This document shows, piece by piece, positions 1 to 8,815 of a DNA stretch of 64,000 bases. The DNA is taken from the NCBI RefSeq assembly GCF_003752155.1, contig NZ_RJVG01000006.1, forward strand, positions 186,001 through 250,000, written 5' to 3'. Every line of letters begins with the position of its first letter. Position 1 is the stretch's first letter. The position numbers and the translations under genes are program-made. This stretch comes from Mobilisporobacter senegalensis. GTDB lineage: Bacteria; Bacillota; Clostridia; Lachnospirales; Lachnospiraceae. Below the pieces are notes generated by a model. The model searched no databases. It was given only the letters and a program-made list of their open reading frames with translations, and was not told the origin of the DNA.

Positions 1-2010
1 ATAATCACCTATAGTAATATCGCCGACCCCTAGTTTTAAATCCGCAAATTCGCAAGTATAACAACATGGTCTTTGAATATTGTTGCTTAAAAATGCTCTG
101 TTAAAGTTATTCTTATTCGCTTGTTCTAATAGCACTTCTCCAGATTCAAATTTAATGCATACATATGGTGTACTCCAACCTCGAAGCTTATTTCTAAACT
201 CAAAGTCGATCACTTTTGATTTATACAGATTTTCTAAATATTCAATATATAATCCGAATACTTTTGGTGATGGAGTTCCATGACATATAATCTCAACCGT
301 ATATAAATTATCATAATCTTTACGAAGATAATTTTTAAGGCCCGCAATCTGACATGGATTACCAGAGTACAATACAGGAGTTCCATTATCAAGCAATTCT
401 TTCACTCGAGGTTTTACGTCTCTGCTATCTGGAAAAACATATTTGGAACCTCGGAATGCCTGACATTCTTCTTCTGTTCCGGCGATATCATATATAACTT
501 CCATGTCATCGGTATATTTCACTCCAACAATCTTACCACCACGGGCAAGAATATTTTTATACATTGGCGTGAACATTCCACCACTGGTACTTTGTTCAAG
601 TGTTTCATCGCTTTTATGCATTGCTGCATATACTTTAGGGAATATATCTACCTTTTCTTCTTTATGCATGTGGTTCCCATAAGGACATACTTTTCTGCAC
701 ATGTTACAATGAATACATTTTTCTTCATCGATGACCGGATATTTGAAACCTTCTTTATCTTCTACCATAATTATGGCAGAAGTAGGGCAGATGTCCCTAC
801 ATGCATTACATCCAAAACAAGAATAGATATCTTTTGTATCAAAATATTTATCATTTTCAGTAATAGGCTTGTTTGATGTTTTCGGTCCTTCAATTGCAGT
901 CTTAAGAAACTGGATGGATTCTTCCCTAAGTGTAAGTCTTGCTCTTTCCACTGCATCATAATCGATATCTAAATCTGCTAAATCTTCTGGCAGATCACCT
1001 GGTTCTGCTATCATATGATTTACAATACCAAGAGAATCCAGAAGGTGTCTCATCCTCTCAGGATTCTGAAAATGAGGAATAGTGATAAAATTTCTTTCAT
1101 ATATGATTGAAAATACCGTTGCATGAAAAGAATTGGCAATAACATATTTTGCATTGGCAATATATCCAACAAACTCTTCCGGGCTACCATTCGTAAATTT
1201 CTTTAACTCATTGGTAAAGTCATAATCTTCACGGTTATGAATGATAGGAAGTCCGGTTCTATTAGACATCTCCTGCGCCATTGCATTCAATCTCTTATCT
1301 ATTTTCTTTATGTGTACATTATGAACATAGATATAATCCTGTTTTATTTTTGGATCTTTCTTTAATTTATCATACATTTCTCTCTTTAAAAGTAATGTAG
1401 GATCTAATACTACTGAAACTTCCTTATCGGTAAGTTTTGAAATTGCTTCTTTTGCCTTTTCTTCTCTTACTGATATATAATCGAAATTACGCAGGTATCT
1501 TTGGAACAGAGTGTGCTCTACTTCTGGTATCTCATCTCTTCCGATACTTGCAGCATAGGAAACACGTTTGATTTCTTCTTTCCCAAAGGAAAGCAGATAG
1601 GCAGGATTAACACCTTTTGTCAAACCACCATTCCAGATTTGATCACTCCCTGCAATCATAATATCATAATCAAAGTTTGCCTTATTCAGATCAGGATATT
1701 TTGTAATTGGTTCTGTGGTATTTAAAGTATGATTGATGAATCGTTCAAATTCACGAAATTTTCTGGTTTTGTCCGGCTCCGTTTTCATCTTCTTCAAATA
1801 CTGTAGTAAATGAACTGCTTTGTTTAATTTACCATGTTTAAATGGGTTTCTTGGTTTGTATAAGCTGTATAAATTATCTGTTGCTGGTAATCTATAATTA
1901 ATTATTTCAACTTGGTGACCTTCATTTTTTAAGTATTCCTGAAGGGCCCAGGCTTGTAAAACAGCACCATAATTATGAGCACTGTTAAACGTTATAATTC
2001 CTATTTTCAT
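1..2010 (-). CDS. Polysaccharide pyruvyl transferase / F420 hydrogenase beta-type Fe-S fusion protein (3' end outside window)
   Basis: The frame is open from the ATG at 2010 to the left edge, so about 670 residues are present and the C-terminus is missing. Residues 1 to about 330 look like a polysaccharide pyruvyl transferase domain (start MKIGIITFNSAHNYGAVLQ, then AGSDQIWNGGL, and NSFHATVFSI). Next comes a 2x[4Fe-4S] ferredoxin segment with CFGCNACRDICP and CIHCNMCRKVCPYG. The visible C-terminal part resembles FrhB/FdhB beta subunits (STSGGMFTPMY, SGNPCQIAGLKNYL, EIICHGTPSP). Such fusions are found in exopolysaccharide and cell-surface glycopolymer loci, where they probably modify sugars with pyruvate. 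The start has the ribosome site AGAGGTG and lies 15 bases after the stop of the glycosyltransferase at 2026, so the two are one operon. The exact substrate is unknown. Confidence 0.85.
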   Translation of the reverse strand, partial: MKIGIITFNSAHNYGAVLQAWALQEYLKNEGHQVEIINYRLPATDNLYSLYKPRNPFKHGKLNKAVHLLQYLKKMKTEPDKTRKFREFERFINHTLNTTEPITKYPDLNKANFDYDIMIAGSDQIWNGGLTKGVNPAYLLSFGKEEIKRVSYAASIGRDEIPEVEHTLFQRYLRNFDYISVREEKAKEAISKLTDKEVSVVLDPTLLLKREMYDKLKKDPKIKQDYIYVHNVHIKKIDKRLNAMAQEMSNRTGLPIIHNREDYDFTNELKKFTNGSPEEFVGYIANAKYVIANSFHATVFSIIYERNFITIPHFQNPERMRHLLDSLGIVNHMIAEPGDLPEDLADLDIDYDAVERARLTLREESIQFLKTAIEGPKTSNKPITENDKYFDTKDIYSCFGCNACRDICPTSAIIMVEDKEGFKYPVIDEEKCIHCNMCRKVCPYGNHMHKEEKVDIFPKVYAAMHKSDETLEQSTSGGMFTPMYKNILARGGKIVGVKYTDDMEVIYDIAGTEEECQAFRGSKYVFPDSRDVKPRVKELLDNGTPVLYSGNPCQIAGLKNYLRKDYDNLYTVEIICHGTPSPKVFGLYIEYLENLYKSKVIDFEFRNKLRGWSTPYVCIKFESGEVLLEQANKNNFNRAFLSNNIQRPCCYTCEFADLKLGVGDITIGDY

Positions 2011-2025
2011 AATACACCTCTCTAG

Positions 2026-4407
2026 CTATTCGAATAGTGAGTCAAAATGTTCCACTGCTTCTCGGTTGTACTCATCATAATTAACATTCATGGCTTTTAC
2101 TTCACCCTTCATAAAAGCAATCATACCATTCTTTAGGCCTTTTTCACTTGTCTCTACTAAATAACCGCCATGATCTTTCACAAAGCCTTGTGGTCCAGGA
2201 ATATCTGTTGACATGGTTGGTATGCCAAGAGCATCTGCTTCCAATAATGTCAGACCCAAACCTTCATAATAAGAAGATAACATAAAGAAATCGCACTGTT
2301 TCAGAACCGGCATTGGATTCTTCATAGATTTGATTATTATTATATTAGCCTCAGAATTGTTCGCATATTCCAGTGTCTGGTTATAAAGGACACCGTGTCC
2401 ACCAATAATGATCAAATAAACATCCTTATATTTTGCACTGAACTTTTCAAAAGCTTTCATGAGCATCATATGGCCTTTTTCCGGTGAGAATCGACCAATC
2501 GTAATAAATTTCTTTTTATCACCAGCTAAAATTCCTTCTAACTCTTGCTGGGTTATATTACATTTTGTATCAACATCAAAAGTTAATGGTTCGTTTGCCT
2601 TGCGAATTATTTCATTATGGGCATGGCAATTATTTACGACTACAATATTGTCTTCTCTTCCGCTGATCTCTAAGGTTGGAGGTACAATATCTCTTGTAAC
2701 AACTGCTACCTTATCATATTTTTGGTAAGCATTCTTTAAGGTCAGATAATGCTGGTTGGCTCTTGTTTTCATCTCAGCAACCATATCATTATGAACATAA
2801 ATAGATTTTGATCCTTCAAATCTCTGAAATAAATTGATTGCCTTTTTCTCATAACCTGCAAACTGTATTGCATGGTCAAAATGAACATCTCCAAACTGTT
2901 TTTTCCATTCTCTTTTATAAAGCCGGTCTAAATATTTCTCAGTAAATTCATTTTCTTTATCCAGTTTAAAATAGAGAGTATATGCTATCGCTTCTAATAA
3001 TGTAAAGCTTTCACTGCTGCTCATGGGATAGATGCCAACTTCTTCCGGAATCTGTGCAGCTCGCAGTGGTGTCTTTCTAAGTGCATGTTCATTAAATGTA
3101 ACAAAATAATTTCGTTTCTTTAGATCAATATTATTAAAAAGATTTAAAAGGGAAGTTGTCAATCCATTCTTTGCTAATGCAGAACCAAACATAATAACCG
3201 TATCTTTGCCATTCTTAGGAAGTTTTTCTTCCCTGCATACCTTTTCCCCTTTAATCACATGCTTACAAATCCGCTCTGCAGCTCCCGGACCATCGTAAGT
3301 ACAGCATTCTTTTAGAAACTGTGTATCATCATATTTTTTTGGAGAATTTAATTCACGAACTAGATCTTTCACAGATTTAACCACCGGAAATGGCAGACTA
3401 TCCAGAGAAACATAAAGCCCACGTTCTCCAATATATTCTGTTTCATCATAAGCAAATAATATGACTTTTTTCCCGGTATTGGCAAAATCATAAAATACAC
3501 TTGAATAATCTGTAATTAAGCAATCACACATATTCATGAATTCATAGGCATCATATTGGTCTGGATAAGGTTTAATATGTTTATATTTTGAGTAATCCAC
3601 ATCTTTACTTACAAATGGATGTAATTTCACATATAGCACCTGGTTGTCTTTCAACTTTTTATCAAGTGGTTTTAAATGATATTCTGTTACTGCCAGTAAA
3701 TGTTCTGTATTTTTTTTGGTAACTGTACCACGCCATGTAGGCATATAGATAAACACCTGCTTATCTTCCAGTCCAAGTTCTCTCTTAATATCTTGTCCAA
3801 TTTCTTTATGAAAAAAAACAGAGTTCCTAGGATACCCCTCGTTAAGAATAGTTCCATCATATAAACCTCTCAGCATATATGCATCTACCATCTTTTCTTT
3901 CATATAATCGTTTGGATAGATTAAATAGTCTGCAATCAGAAGATTTCTTTGAACGTTTCCCATTGCATAAGCTCTGTCTGCTACATCACGTCCCATCTTC
4001 TTAAGTGGAGTTCCATGCCATGTGTTTGTGATTACTTGTCCTTCTTTTTTCACATAAGACCGATTAAAAGAAGTATCTGTAAATAAATATTTAGCGATTG
4101 CCAAATACTTGTAATAATTATATGAATTTGTACGGATCATTTGTACATTCTTGATACCGTACTTATCTAATTGATTCTGTATTGATTCACGTTTGCTCTC
4201 TAATACAGACAGACAAACAGTATAATCTTCATATTCCGGTCTTGATAACTCTAATAATATGTGAAACATATTACCTGCTAAATCACTGCCGTTCTTAGAT
4301 TCAACCAGTATTAGTTTCTTATTTAGCTTTGCATTATAATAATAATATGAATAATAAGAATTCAGTATAATTACTTTTGATTTCTTATATACATTTTTTA
4401 ATTTCAT
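2026..4407 (-). CDS. CDP-glycerol glycerophosphotransferase (TagF-like) fused to a GT4 glycosyltransferase
   Basis: The 793-residue protein has two catalytic halves. Residues about 1-400 match the TagF/CDP-glycerol glycerophosphotransferase family (NTWHGTPLKKMGRDV, VFIYMPTWRGT, KLHPFV, CDCLITDYSSVFYDF), which adds glycerol- or ribitol-phosphate to teichoic-acid-like polymers at the inner membrane face. Residues about 410-793 form a GT4-type glycosyltransferase with GRFSPEKG and SYYEGLGLTLLEADALG, the usual nucleotide-sugar binding signature. No membrane span or signal is seen, so it should act in the cytoplasm at the membrane. It is upstream of the pyruvyl transferase fusion in the same operon. 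The start has GAAGGAG about 13 bases upstream. Acceptor and donor cannot be read from the sequence. Confidence 0.85.
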   Translation of the reverse strand: MKLKNVYKKSKVIILNSYYSYYYYNAKLNKKLILVESKNGSDLAGNMFHILLELSRPEYEDYTVCLSVLESKRESIQNQLDKYGIKNVQMIRTNSYNYYKYLAIAKYLFTDTSFNRSYVKKEGQVITNTWHGTPLKKMGRDVADRAYAMGNVQRNLLIADYLIYPNDYMKEKMVDAYMLRGLYDGTILNEGYPRNSVFFHKEIGQDIKRELGLEDKQVFIYMPTWRGTVTKKNTEHLLAVTEYHLKPLDKKLKDNQVLYVKLHPFVSKDVDYSKYKHIKPYPDQYDAYEFMNMCDCLITDYSSVFYDFANTGKKVILFAYDETEYIGERGLYVSLDSLPFPVVKSVKDLVRELNSPKKYDDTQFLKECCTYDGPGAAERICKHVIKGEKVCREEKLPKNGKDTVIMFGSALAKNGLTTSLLNLFNNIDLKKRNYFVTFNEHALRKTPLRAAQIPEEVGIYPMSSSESFTLLEAIAYTLYFKLDKENEFTEKYLDRLYKREWKKQFGDVHFDHAIQFAGYEKKAINLFQRFEGSKSIYVHNDMVAEMKTRANQHYLTLKNAYQKYDKVAVVTRDIVPPTLEISGREDNIVVVNNCHAHNEIIRKANEPLTFDVDTKCNITQQELEGILAGDKKKFITIGRFSPEKGHMMLMKAFEKFSAKYKDVYLIIIGGHGVLYNQTLEYANNSEANIIIIKSMKNPMPVLKQCDFFMLSSYYEGLGLTLLEADALGIPTMSTDIPGPQGFVKDHGGYLVETSEKGLKNGMIAFMKGEVKAMNVNYDEYNREAVEHFDSLFE

Positions 4408-4730
4408 TTTTGCTTATTACACTCCTTCGTAATAATTATTTAAACTCACTCGTATTGCAATGTCCCTATTATAATATCTCACGTATTTACAAAAGTCAAC
4501 GTTATTATATACCATGGTAATCGGCGCAATTCCTTTTAAGTTATGTACTTTTCCGGCATTATTATCAAGTTTTATAAAAAGATTTTATATTTTTTTTATT
4601 TATTGCAACCTTTTGATGTTTTTATTAGTATTACCATTATAAGGTTTAAATTGATTATTTTAACGATAAAGAACCAATGGCAATATATACCTGATGATTT
4701 ACACATTTTTATTTTAAAAGGAGAGATTTT
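4408..4730. other. Divergent intergenic region, 323 bp
   Basis: This very AT-rich gap separates the minus-strand glycopolymer operon from the plus-strand S-layer gene. On the minus strand a TATAAT lies at 4468-4473, with TTGACT about 20 bases upstream (4494-4499), a longer than ideal spacing. The S-layer gene has AAAGGAGAG just before its ATG at 4731. No further gene or RNA structure was recognised. Confidence 0.4.
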
Positions 4731-6938
4731 ATGAAAAAGAAATTAAGCATTATTTTATGTAGTACAATGTTACTTAGTTCTTTCCCTATGAATATTCATG
4801 CCAGTGAGATTGGAAATCCCATCATAAGTCCAGAAGCATCTGTTAGCAGGGAAGCATCTGCTGCCAGCGAACCAACCTCTGAGAATCTTAAAAAAATAAC
4901 ATCCACGGTAAAAGGGAAGGTTTCCATACCTAAGAGTTTCACCAATTTTGATTATCATTATAATACAAAAGATAATTATGGGGCTGCCAGCTGGGAATTA
5001 ATCTGGAGCAATTCAAAAGAAACTGAAAGAATCTCTGTAATGTGTGATGAGGCGGGTAATATACTAAATTATTATCGCTTTTCAGAAAATCAATACACAC
5101 GCAGCAAACCAAAATATTTAAAATCCCAGCTACAGGGAAAAGCAGAACAATTTATTAAAAAAATAGCTCCTGCTGTGGCCAAAAAAATTAAAATTACAGA
5201 TTCTAATCCCGTAAGTATCTATAGCGGACAGTACACATATAGTTATATACGTATGGAAGGCAATATTCCAATGCCGGATAATGGAGTAAGAATATCTGTG
5301 AATTATGAAACTGGGGAAATAATCTCCTGCTCCATTAACTGGTTATATGATATTACTATCCCCTCCTCTTCTGCGGTTATCACAAAAAAGGAAGCTACAG
5401 AAAAGATTAATGATAAAGTTAAAATGGAACTGGCATATAGGGCAGCCTATACAACAGATAAATCCGGCAAAACAACTGCCAGAGCATTCCTTGTATATGA
5501 GCCTGATAAAGATTATATTGCTGTAGATGCAAAATCAGGAAAAGTATATCTTACGAAGAATGAATATGTCTATAATTCTGATTCTTTCACAGAAGGGGCT
5601 ACAAGGGATGAAGCAGCATCTGAAGAGAAAAACGCTGGTTCTCCATTAACAGACAAAGAAATCGAAAGTATTGATAAGTTGAATGATTTAATCTCTAAAG
5701 AAAGCGCTATTAATAAAGTGAAGGGAGAAGACAACCTCCTTATTGATAGCAATGCCACTGCAATTACTGCTAATTTAACACAAAGCTATTCTAATAATAA
5801 TGAAAAGAACTTTGTTTGGAATATTAATTTTACTGATCCGAGAGACCTTAAGAATGAAAGCTACAGAGCCTATGCCAATGCATCTGTAGATGCGAAAACC
5901 GGTCAGATTATTTCTTTCTATGCAAGTGTTCCTAATTATTATGATATTGGCGAAAATAAATGGAATGAAGTTAAAGTAATTTACACAAAAGAACAAGGTC
6001 AGACGACTTTTGAGAATTTCTTAAAGAAACAGATTCCTTCCTATTACAATAAGTCCAAACTCTCTAATACGGAACATGATTATATTATCGCATATAAAGA
6101 ACAAAATCCGGTATATGGGGGATATCGTTATAACTATGACCGTGTAAATGAAGGTATTCCATTTGCATCTAACGGAATTACCGGTTCCGTGGATGGAGTA
6201 ACCGGCAAAATCTATCGTTATCATTATAACTGGGATGAAAATATCAAATTCGAATCTTCAAAAGGAGTTATGTCGGCAAAAGAAGCATTTACCCATTATA
6301 TCGGTAAAGAAGGATATGATCTTGTTTATGAGATCAATACCATTTATAAGCTCGGTAATAAAACAGTTAAAACTTATGATCAAATTACAAAATATGAAGT
6401 CAGATTAGTCTATAGAACTGATATTAATCCTACCGCTATCTCACCATTTACAGGAAAACAACTTGACTATAATGGTGAAGTATATGTAAAAGAAACTAAT
6501 TATTCTTACTCTGATATTGGATCTCATAAAGCTAAAAGTGCAATTCTGCTTCTGGCAGATATGGGAGTCGGTTTTGAAGGAAGTAAATTCCTCCCAAACC
6601 AAAAGATTACATCAAAAGAATTTACTACTCTTCTTACACAGCTTGGTTATCGTACTGAGGACTTAAAATTAAGTACAACTGCAAAAACCATTACTCGTAC
6701 CAATGGAGTAAAAGCATTAATTACATTAGCCGAATTGGATAATGTAGCTAAGATAAAAGGTATCTATACAACAAGCTTTAAAGATCAGGCTCAAATTCCT
6801 AAGGATGATTTAGGTTATGTAGCTCTGGCACAGGGTCTTGGAATTGTAAATGGAACTACTTTCAGACCAAAAGCTGCCATAACCAGAGGAGAAGCCGCCC
6901 AGATGATTGTTAACTTTTTAAAAGCTGATATTAAATAA
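4731..6938 (+). CDS. Secreted YcdB/YcdC-PepSY-like protein with S-layer homology domains
   Basis: This 735-residue protein starts with a signal peptide (MKKKLSIILCSTMLLSSFPM, cleavage probably after NIHA). It is followed by a long repeated region that resembles the YcdB/YcdC domain, with PepSY-like units (ETGEIISCSINW, DAKSGKVYL, DAKTGQIISFYAS, GVTGKIYRYHYNW recur). The last roughly 130 residues carry S-layer homology repeats (ILLLADMGVGFEGSKFLP, then GYVALAQGLGIVNGTTFRP with ITRGEAAQMIVNFL), which normally bind pyruvylated secondary cell-wall polymer. That fits the neighbouring pyruvyl transferase fusion at 1-2010, an inference. PepSY-type domains often inhibit proteases, but the role here is unknown. 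The AAAGGAGAG ribosome site decides the start. Confidence 0.8.
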   Translation: MKKKLSIILCSTMLLSSFPMNIHASEIGNPIISPEASVSREASAASEPTSENLKKITSTVKGKVSIPKSFTNFDYHYNTKDNYGAASWELIWSNSKETERISVMCDEAGNILNYYRFSENQYTRSKPKYLKSQLQGKAEQFIKKIAPAVAKKIKITDSNPVSIYSGQYTYSYIRMEGNIPMPDNGVRISVNYETGEIISCSINWLYDITIPSSSAVITKKEATEKINDKVKMELAYRAAYTTDKSGKTTARAFLVYEPDKDYIAVDAKSGKVYLTKNEYVYNSDSFTEGATRDEAASEEKNAGSPLTDKEIESIDKLNDLISKESAINKVKGEDNLLIDSNATAITANLTQSYSNNNEKNFVWNINFTDPRDLKNESYRAYANASVDAKTGQIISFYASVPNYYDIGENKWNEVKVIYTKEQGQTTFENFLKKQIPSYYNKSKLSNTEHDYIIAYKEQNPVYGGYRYNYDRVNEGIPFASNGITGSVDGVTGKIYRYHYNWDENIKFESSKGVMSAKEAFTHYIGKEGYDLVYEINTIYKLGNKTVKTYDQITKYEVRLVYRTDINPTAISPFTGKQLDYNGEVYVKETNYSYSDIGSHKAKSAILLLADMGVGFEGSKFLPNQKITSKEFTTLLTQLGYRTEDLKLSTTAKTITRTNGVKALITLAELDNVAKIKGIYTTSFKDQAQIPKDDLGYVALAQGLGIVNGTTFRPKAAITRGEAAQMIVNFLKADIK

Positions 6939-6946
6939 AAACACTT

Positions 6947-6988
6947 GGGACTGTTGCAAAATACTTATCTCTTTGCAACAGTCCCTTT
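6947..6988. terminator. Bidirectional Rho-independent terminator
   Basis: A perfect 14-bp stem (6947-6960 with 6972-6985) begins GGGACTGTTGCAAA and is followed by a T-rich run. It lies between the convergent S-layer gene and the hemerythrin gene and can serve both. The TTGCAA core recurs in other terminators of this window. Confidence 0.85.
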
Positions 6989-6996
6989 CTTTCTGC

Positions 6997-7551
6997 CTAA
7001 ATGTACTTACCTTCCAATTCAACTAACAGATTAAAATATTTTTCCTGAATACCGTTATTATTTGCTTCATTTTCAAATTCTGCTGATAATTCATTCACAT
7101 GTTCCAGAACTTCAGGGCTTAGCTTTTTAGCTGCAAATGTATATACCACATCATCTTCTTTTCCAATATGTCTGGCCAGAAGATTTGCATATCCTACTCC
7201 ATTGGCTATTACATCCAGTTTGCTCTCTTCATCTCCTGATTTTACACGTTCCAAAGCAAGTTCTAGATCTCTTATATATAATCTGCCTTGATCATGTTCC
7301 ACTAACATTCCGTGAGAAATAAGATTTTTTCCTATTTCCCCTAAGTTATTCAGCATTTCTTGAAAAAGGAATTTTTCTTCTTTGCCATGATGATGTGCAT
7401 CCGCATAATTTCTTATAAAATCAATCATTTTTGCAAAATCATCATAATTGATTTCCATACCTTTTAAAATATTAAAACTTGCATTTCGAACAACTTTCAG
7501 CATCCTTAAGATATATTTATGTTCTGCAACCATTAAATCTATACTATTCAT
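6997..7551 (-). CDS. Hemerythrin domain protein
   Basis: A 184-residue all-helical protein with the hemerythrin diiron ligand pattern: His11 (VAEHKY), His53-55 with Glu58/59 (DAHHHGKEEKF), His80 and His86 (LVEHDQGR), and His128 with Glu132/Asp133 (HIGKEDD). Hemerythrins of this cytoplasmic class bind O2 or NO at a non-heme diiron site and are linked to oxidative and nitrosative stress in anaerobes. Its ATG overlaps the stop of the upstream unknown gene in the arrangement TAATG with GGAGG six bases before, so the two are translationally coupled. Transcription should start at the promoter with the palindrome at 8262-8277, shared in type with hcp. Family is firm; substrate is inference. Confidence 0.9.
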   Translation of the reverse strand: MNSIDLMVAEHKYILRMLKVVRNASFNILKGMEINYDDFAKMIDFIRNYADAHHHGKEEKFLFQEMLNNLGEIGKNLISHGMLVEHDQGRLYIRDLELALERVKSGDEESKLDVIANGVGYANLLARHIGKEDDVVYTFAAKKLSPEVLEHVNELSAEFENEANNNGIQEKYFNLLVELEGKYI

Positions 7552-8174
7552 TATAATCCTCCGATCTGTTTTCTACTTTTTATCATACTTGTTACTTCAT
7601 CAACCTTTATATATTCAAAATTTGTTTCACTGATAAAGCCCCGGATAAACGCTTCTCTTAATATATAATAGTTGTTTACATCTCCACCTATTTCATTCCA
7701 ATATTGTTTATGAACACAAGTATTTCTCTTCCACTTTACTAATTCTTCGTCTCCTTCAATCACACTATTGGCATGATCGCATGGCATACCATCCAATAAA
7801 CTATCACTTATGGCTTTATAAATTACAGCCGCACTTTCTTCTGCAGAAGAAGTTTCATTACCTCTCGTAAAGAAAATTTCCTCTAATTCAGTTAAAAGCT
7901 CTCGATTTTTTTCTAATAATATAGTTACACTATATGCCAATTTATATTCTACTTGCGAAACAAGGCTCTGTAACCATCCATGGATATTTCCCTCATCTAT
8001 GACCTGTTCTAATGCTCTTGTTTCCGTAACACCATATTTATTTTCTAATTCCATTCTTAAGTTGAAACCCGGTATTTTTTGTTCACTTAATGCTATAATG
8101 TCTTCCACTAAATCATTTTGTATCTGTATTTTATTATATAACCAAAAATGTATCGGTCCTAAAAATGCGCTCAT
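7551..8174 (-). CDS. Uncharacterised helical protein co-transcribed with hemerythrin
   Basis: I cannot assign this 207-residue protein to a named family with certainty. It has no signal peptide or membrane span and looks mainly helical. Potential metal or redox ligands stand out: His9 (GPIHFWLYNK), NIHGWLQ, GMPCDHANS and NTCVHKQYW, the last two pairing Cys with His. It is the first gene of a two-gene operon with the hemerythrin (stop and start overlap as TAATG). It has a strong ribosome site (AGGAGGCAAT ATG), a consensus TATAAT at 8236-8241 and an operator palindrome at 8262-8277 like those of hcp. The context points to a role in NO or O2 defence. A divergent ferritin-like or hemerythrin-like fold is a guess. 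Confidence 0.6.
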   Translation of the reverse strand: MSAFLGPIHFWLYNKIQIQNDLVEDIIALSEQKIPGFNLRMELENKYGVTETRALEQVIDEGNIHGWLQSLVSQVEYKLAYSVTILLEKNRELLTELEEIFFTRGNETSSAEESAAVIYKAISDSLLDGMPCDHANSVIEGDEELVKWKRNTCVHKQYWNEIGGDVNNYYILREAFIRGFISETNFEYIKVDEVTSMIKSRKQIGGL

Positions 8175-8235
8175 ATTGCCTCCTGTTTTGTCTTTAAATT
8201 GTATTTTATTATTGTAACCACTTACTTATAATGAT

Positions 8236-8277
8236 ATTATAAAGTATATTCAACTTTTCAATGTATCCCTGGATACA
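8236..8277 (-). promoter_or_regulatory. Promoter and Crp/Fnr-type operator of the unknown-hemerythrin operon
   Basis: The palindrome TGTATCC-CT-GGATACA (8262-8277) is perfect in its 7-bp arms. A minus-strand TATAAT occupies 8241-8236, giving a predicted start near 8229. The palindrome centre (8269.5) is then about 41 bases upstream, the class II activator position of Crp/Fnr proteins. The operator edge is 88 bases from the start codon at 8174. Confidence 0.75.
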
Positions 8278-8339
8278 ATTCGTTTTTAGTATAATAAATA
8301 TTATTAACAAATTATTTATTTTATAAAATATTTCTAATA

Positions 8340-8382
8340 TGTATCTATGGCTACACCCTAATTTTTAAAATTATGCTATATT
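8340..8382 (+). promoter_or_regulatory. Promoter and Crp/Fnr-type operator of the DUF1858 gene
   Basis: TGTATC-TATG-GCTACA at 8340-8355 is an imperfect palindrome combining the two half-site forms TGTATC and TGTAGC. A TATATT element at 8377-8382 predicts a start near 8389, placing the palindrome centre about 41.5 bases upstream. The operator edge is 88 bases from the ATG at 8443, mirroring the divergent promoter. Confidence 0.7.
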
Positions 8383-8442
8383 GTACTTGAAATTGGATTA
8401 TAATAATGTAAAATAGAATAATAAATATAAAGGAGGCTTATT

Positions 8443-8649
8443 ATGGCTAAAATAGATAAATCAATGATTATTGCTGATATTTTAAGAGTAGATCAAGGTG
8501 TTGTTCCTATTCTTTTACAATCAGGCATGCACTGTTTAGGATGTCCTTCTTCTCAGATGGAATCACTTGAAGATGCATGTATGGTTCATGGAATCGATCC
8601 TGATGAATTAGTAGAAGATTTAAATAATTATCTGGATGCAACAAACTAA
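8443..8649 (+). CDS. DUF1858 / hybrid-cluster-protein-associated redox disulfide protein
   Basis: This 68-residue protein has the short helical DUF1858 architecture with a CxxC (SGMHCLGCPSSQMESLEDAC), known as the hybrid-cluster-protein-associated redox disulfide domain. The two cysteines may form a redox disulfide or bind metal and possibly serve as an electron or NO-handling partner of Hcp; that role is inferred from genomic association in the family. The start ATG is preceded by AAAGGAGG. It is monocistronic, since a strong terminator follows 28 bases after the stop, and it is divergent from the unknown-hemerythrin operon. A matching operator lies upstream. Confidence 0.85.
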   Translation: MAKIDKSMIIADILRVDQGVVPILLQSGMHCLGCPSSQMESLEDACMVHGIDPDELVEDLNNYLDATN

Positions 8650-8676
8650 TCAATAATAAAAAAGCTTATATGAAAT

Positions 8677-8727
8677 AAAAGATACCTGTAAAGTAAAAAC
8701 AATTTCTTTACAGGTATCTTTTTTTAT
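8677..8727 (+). terminator. Rho-independent terminator after the DUF1858 gene
   Basis: A 17-bp stem pairs 8677-8693 with 8706-8722 (core AGATACCTGTAAAG) and runs into TTTTTTT. Confidence 0.9.
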
Positions 8728-8744
8728 AGTATAGAAATCTAACG

Positions 8745-8778
8745 TAAAAAAGGCGCCCCACAGTTTAGTGAGGCAGCC
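8745..8778 (-). terminator. Rho-independent terminator of hcp
   Basis: On the minus strand GGCTGCCTCAC pairs with GTGGGGCGCC (one bulge, one wobble), followed by TTTTTT. It is GC-rich compared with the surroundings and lies 38 bases after the hcp stop. Confidence 0.8.
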
Positions 8779-8815
8779 CCATATTTAAATAGAGTATGTT
8801 ATTTATCCAGATGAA

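Noticed and set aside
4543-4734. A 63-residue plus-strand frame before the S-layer gene
   Set aside because: No ribosome site, hydrophobic AT-rich composition, and it overlaps the true ribosome site and start of the gene at 4731.
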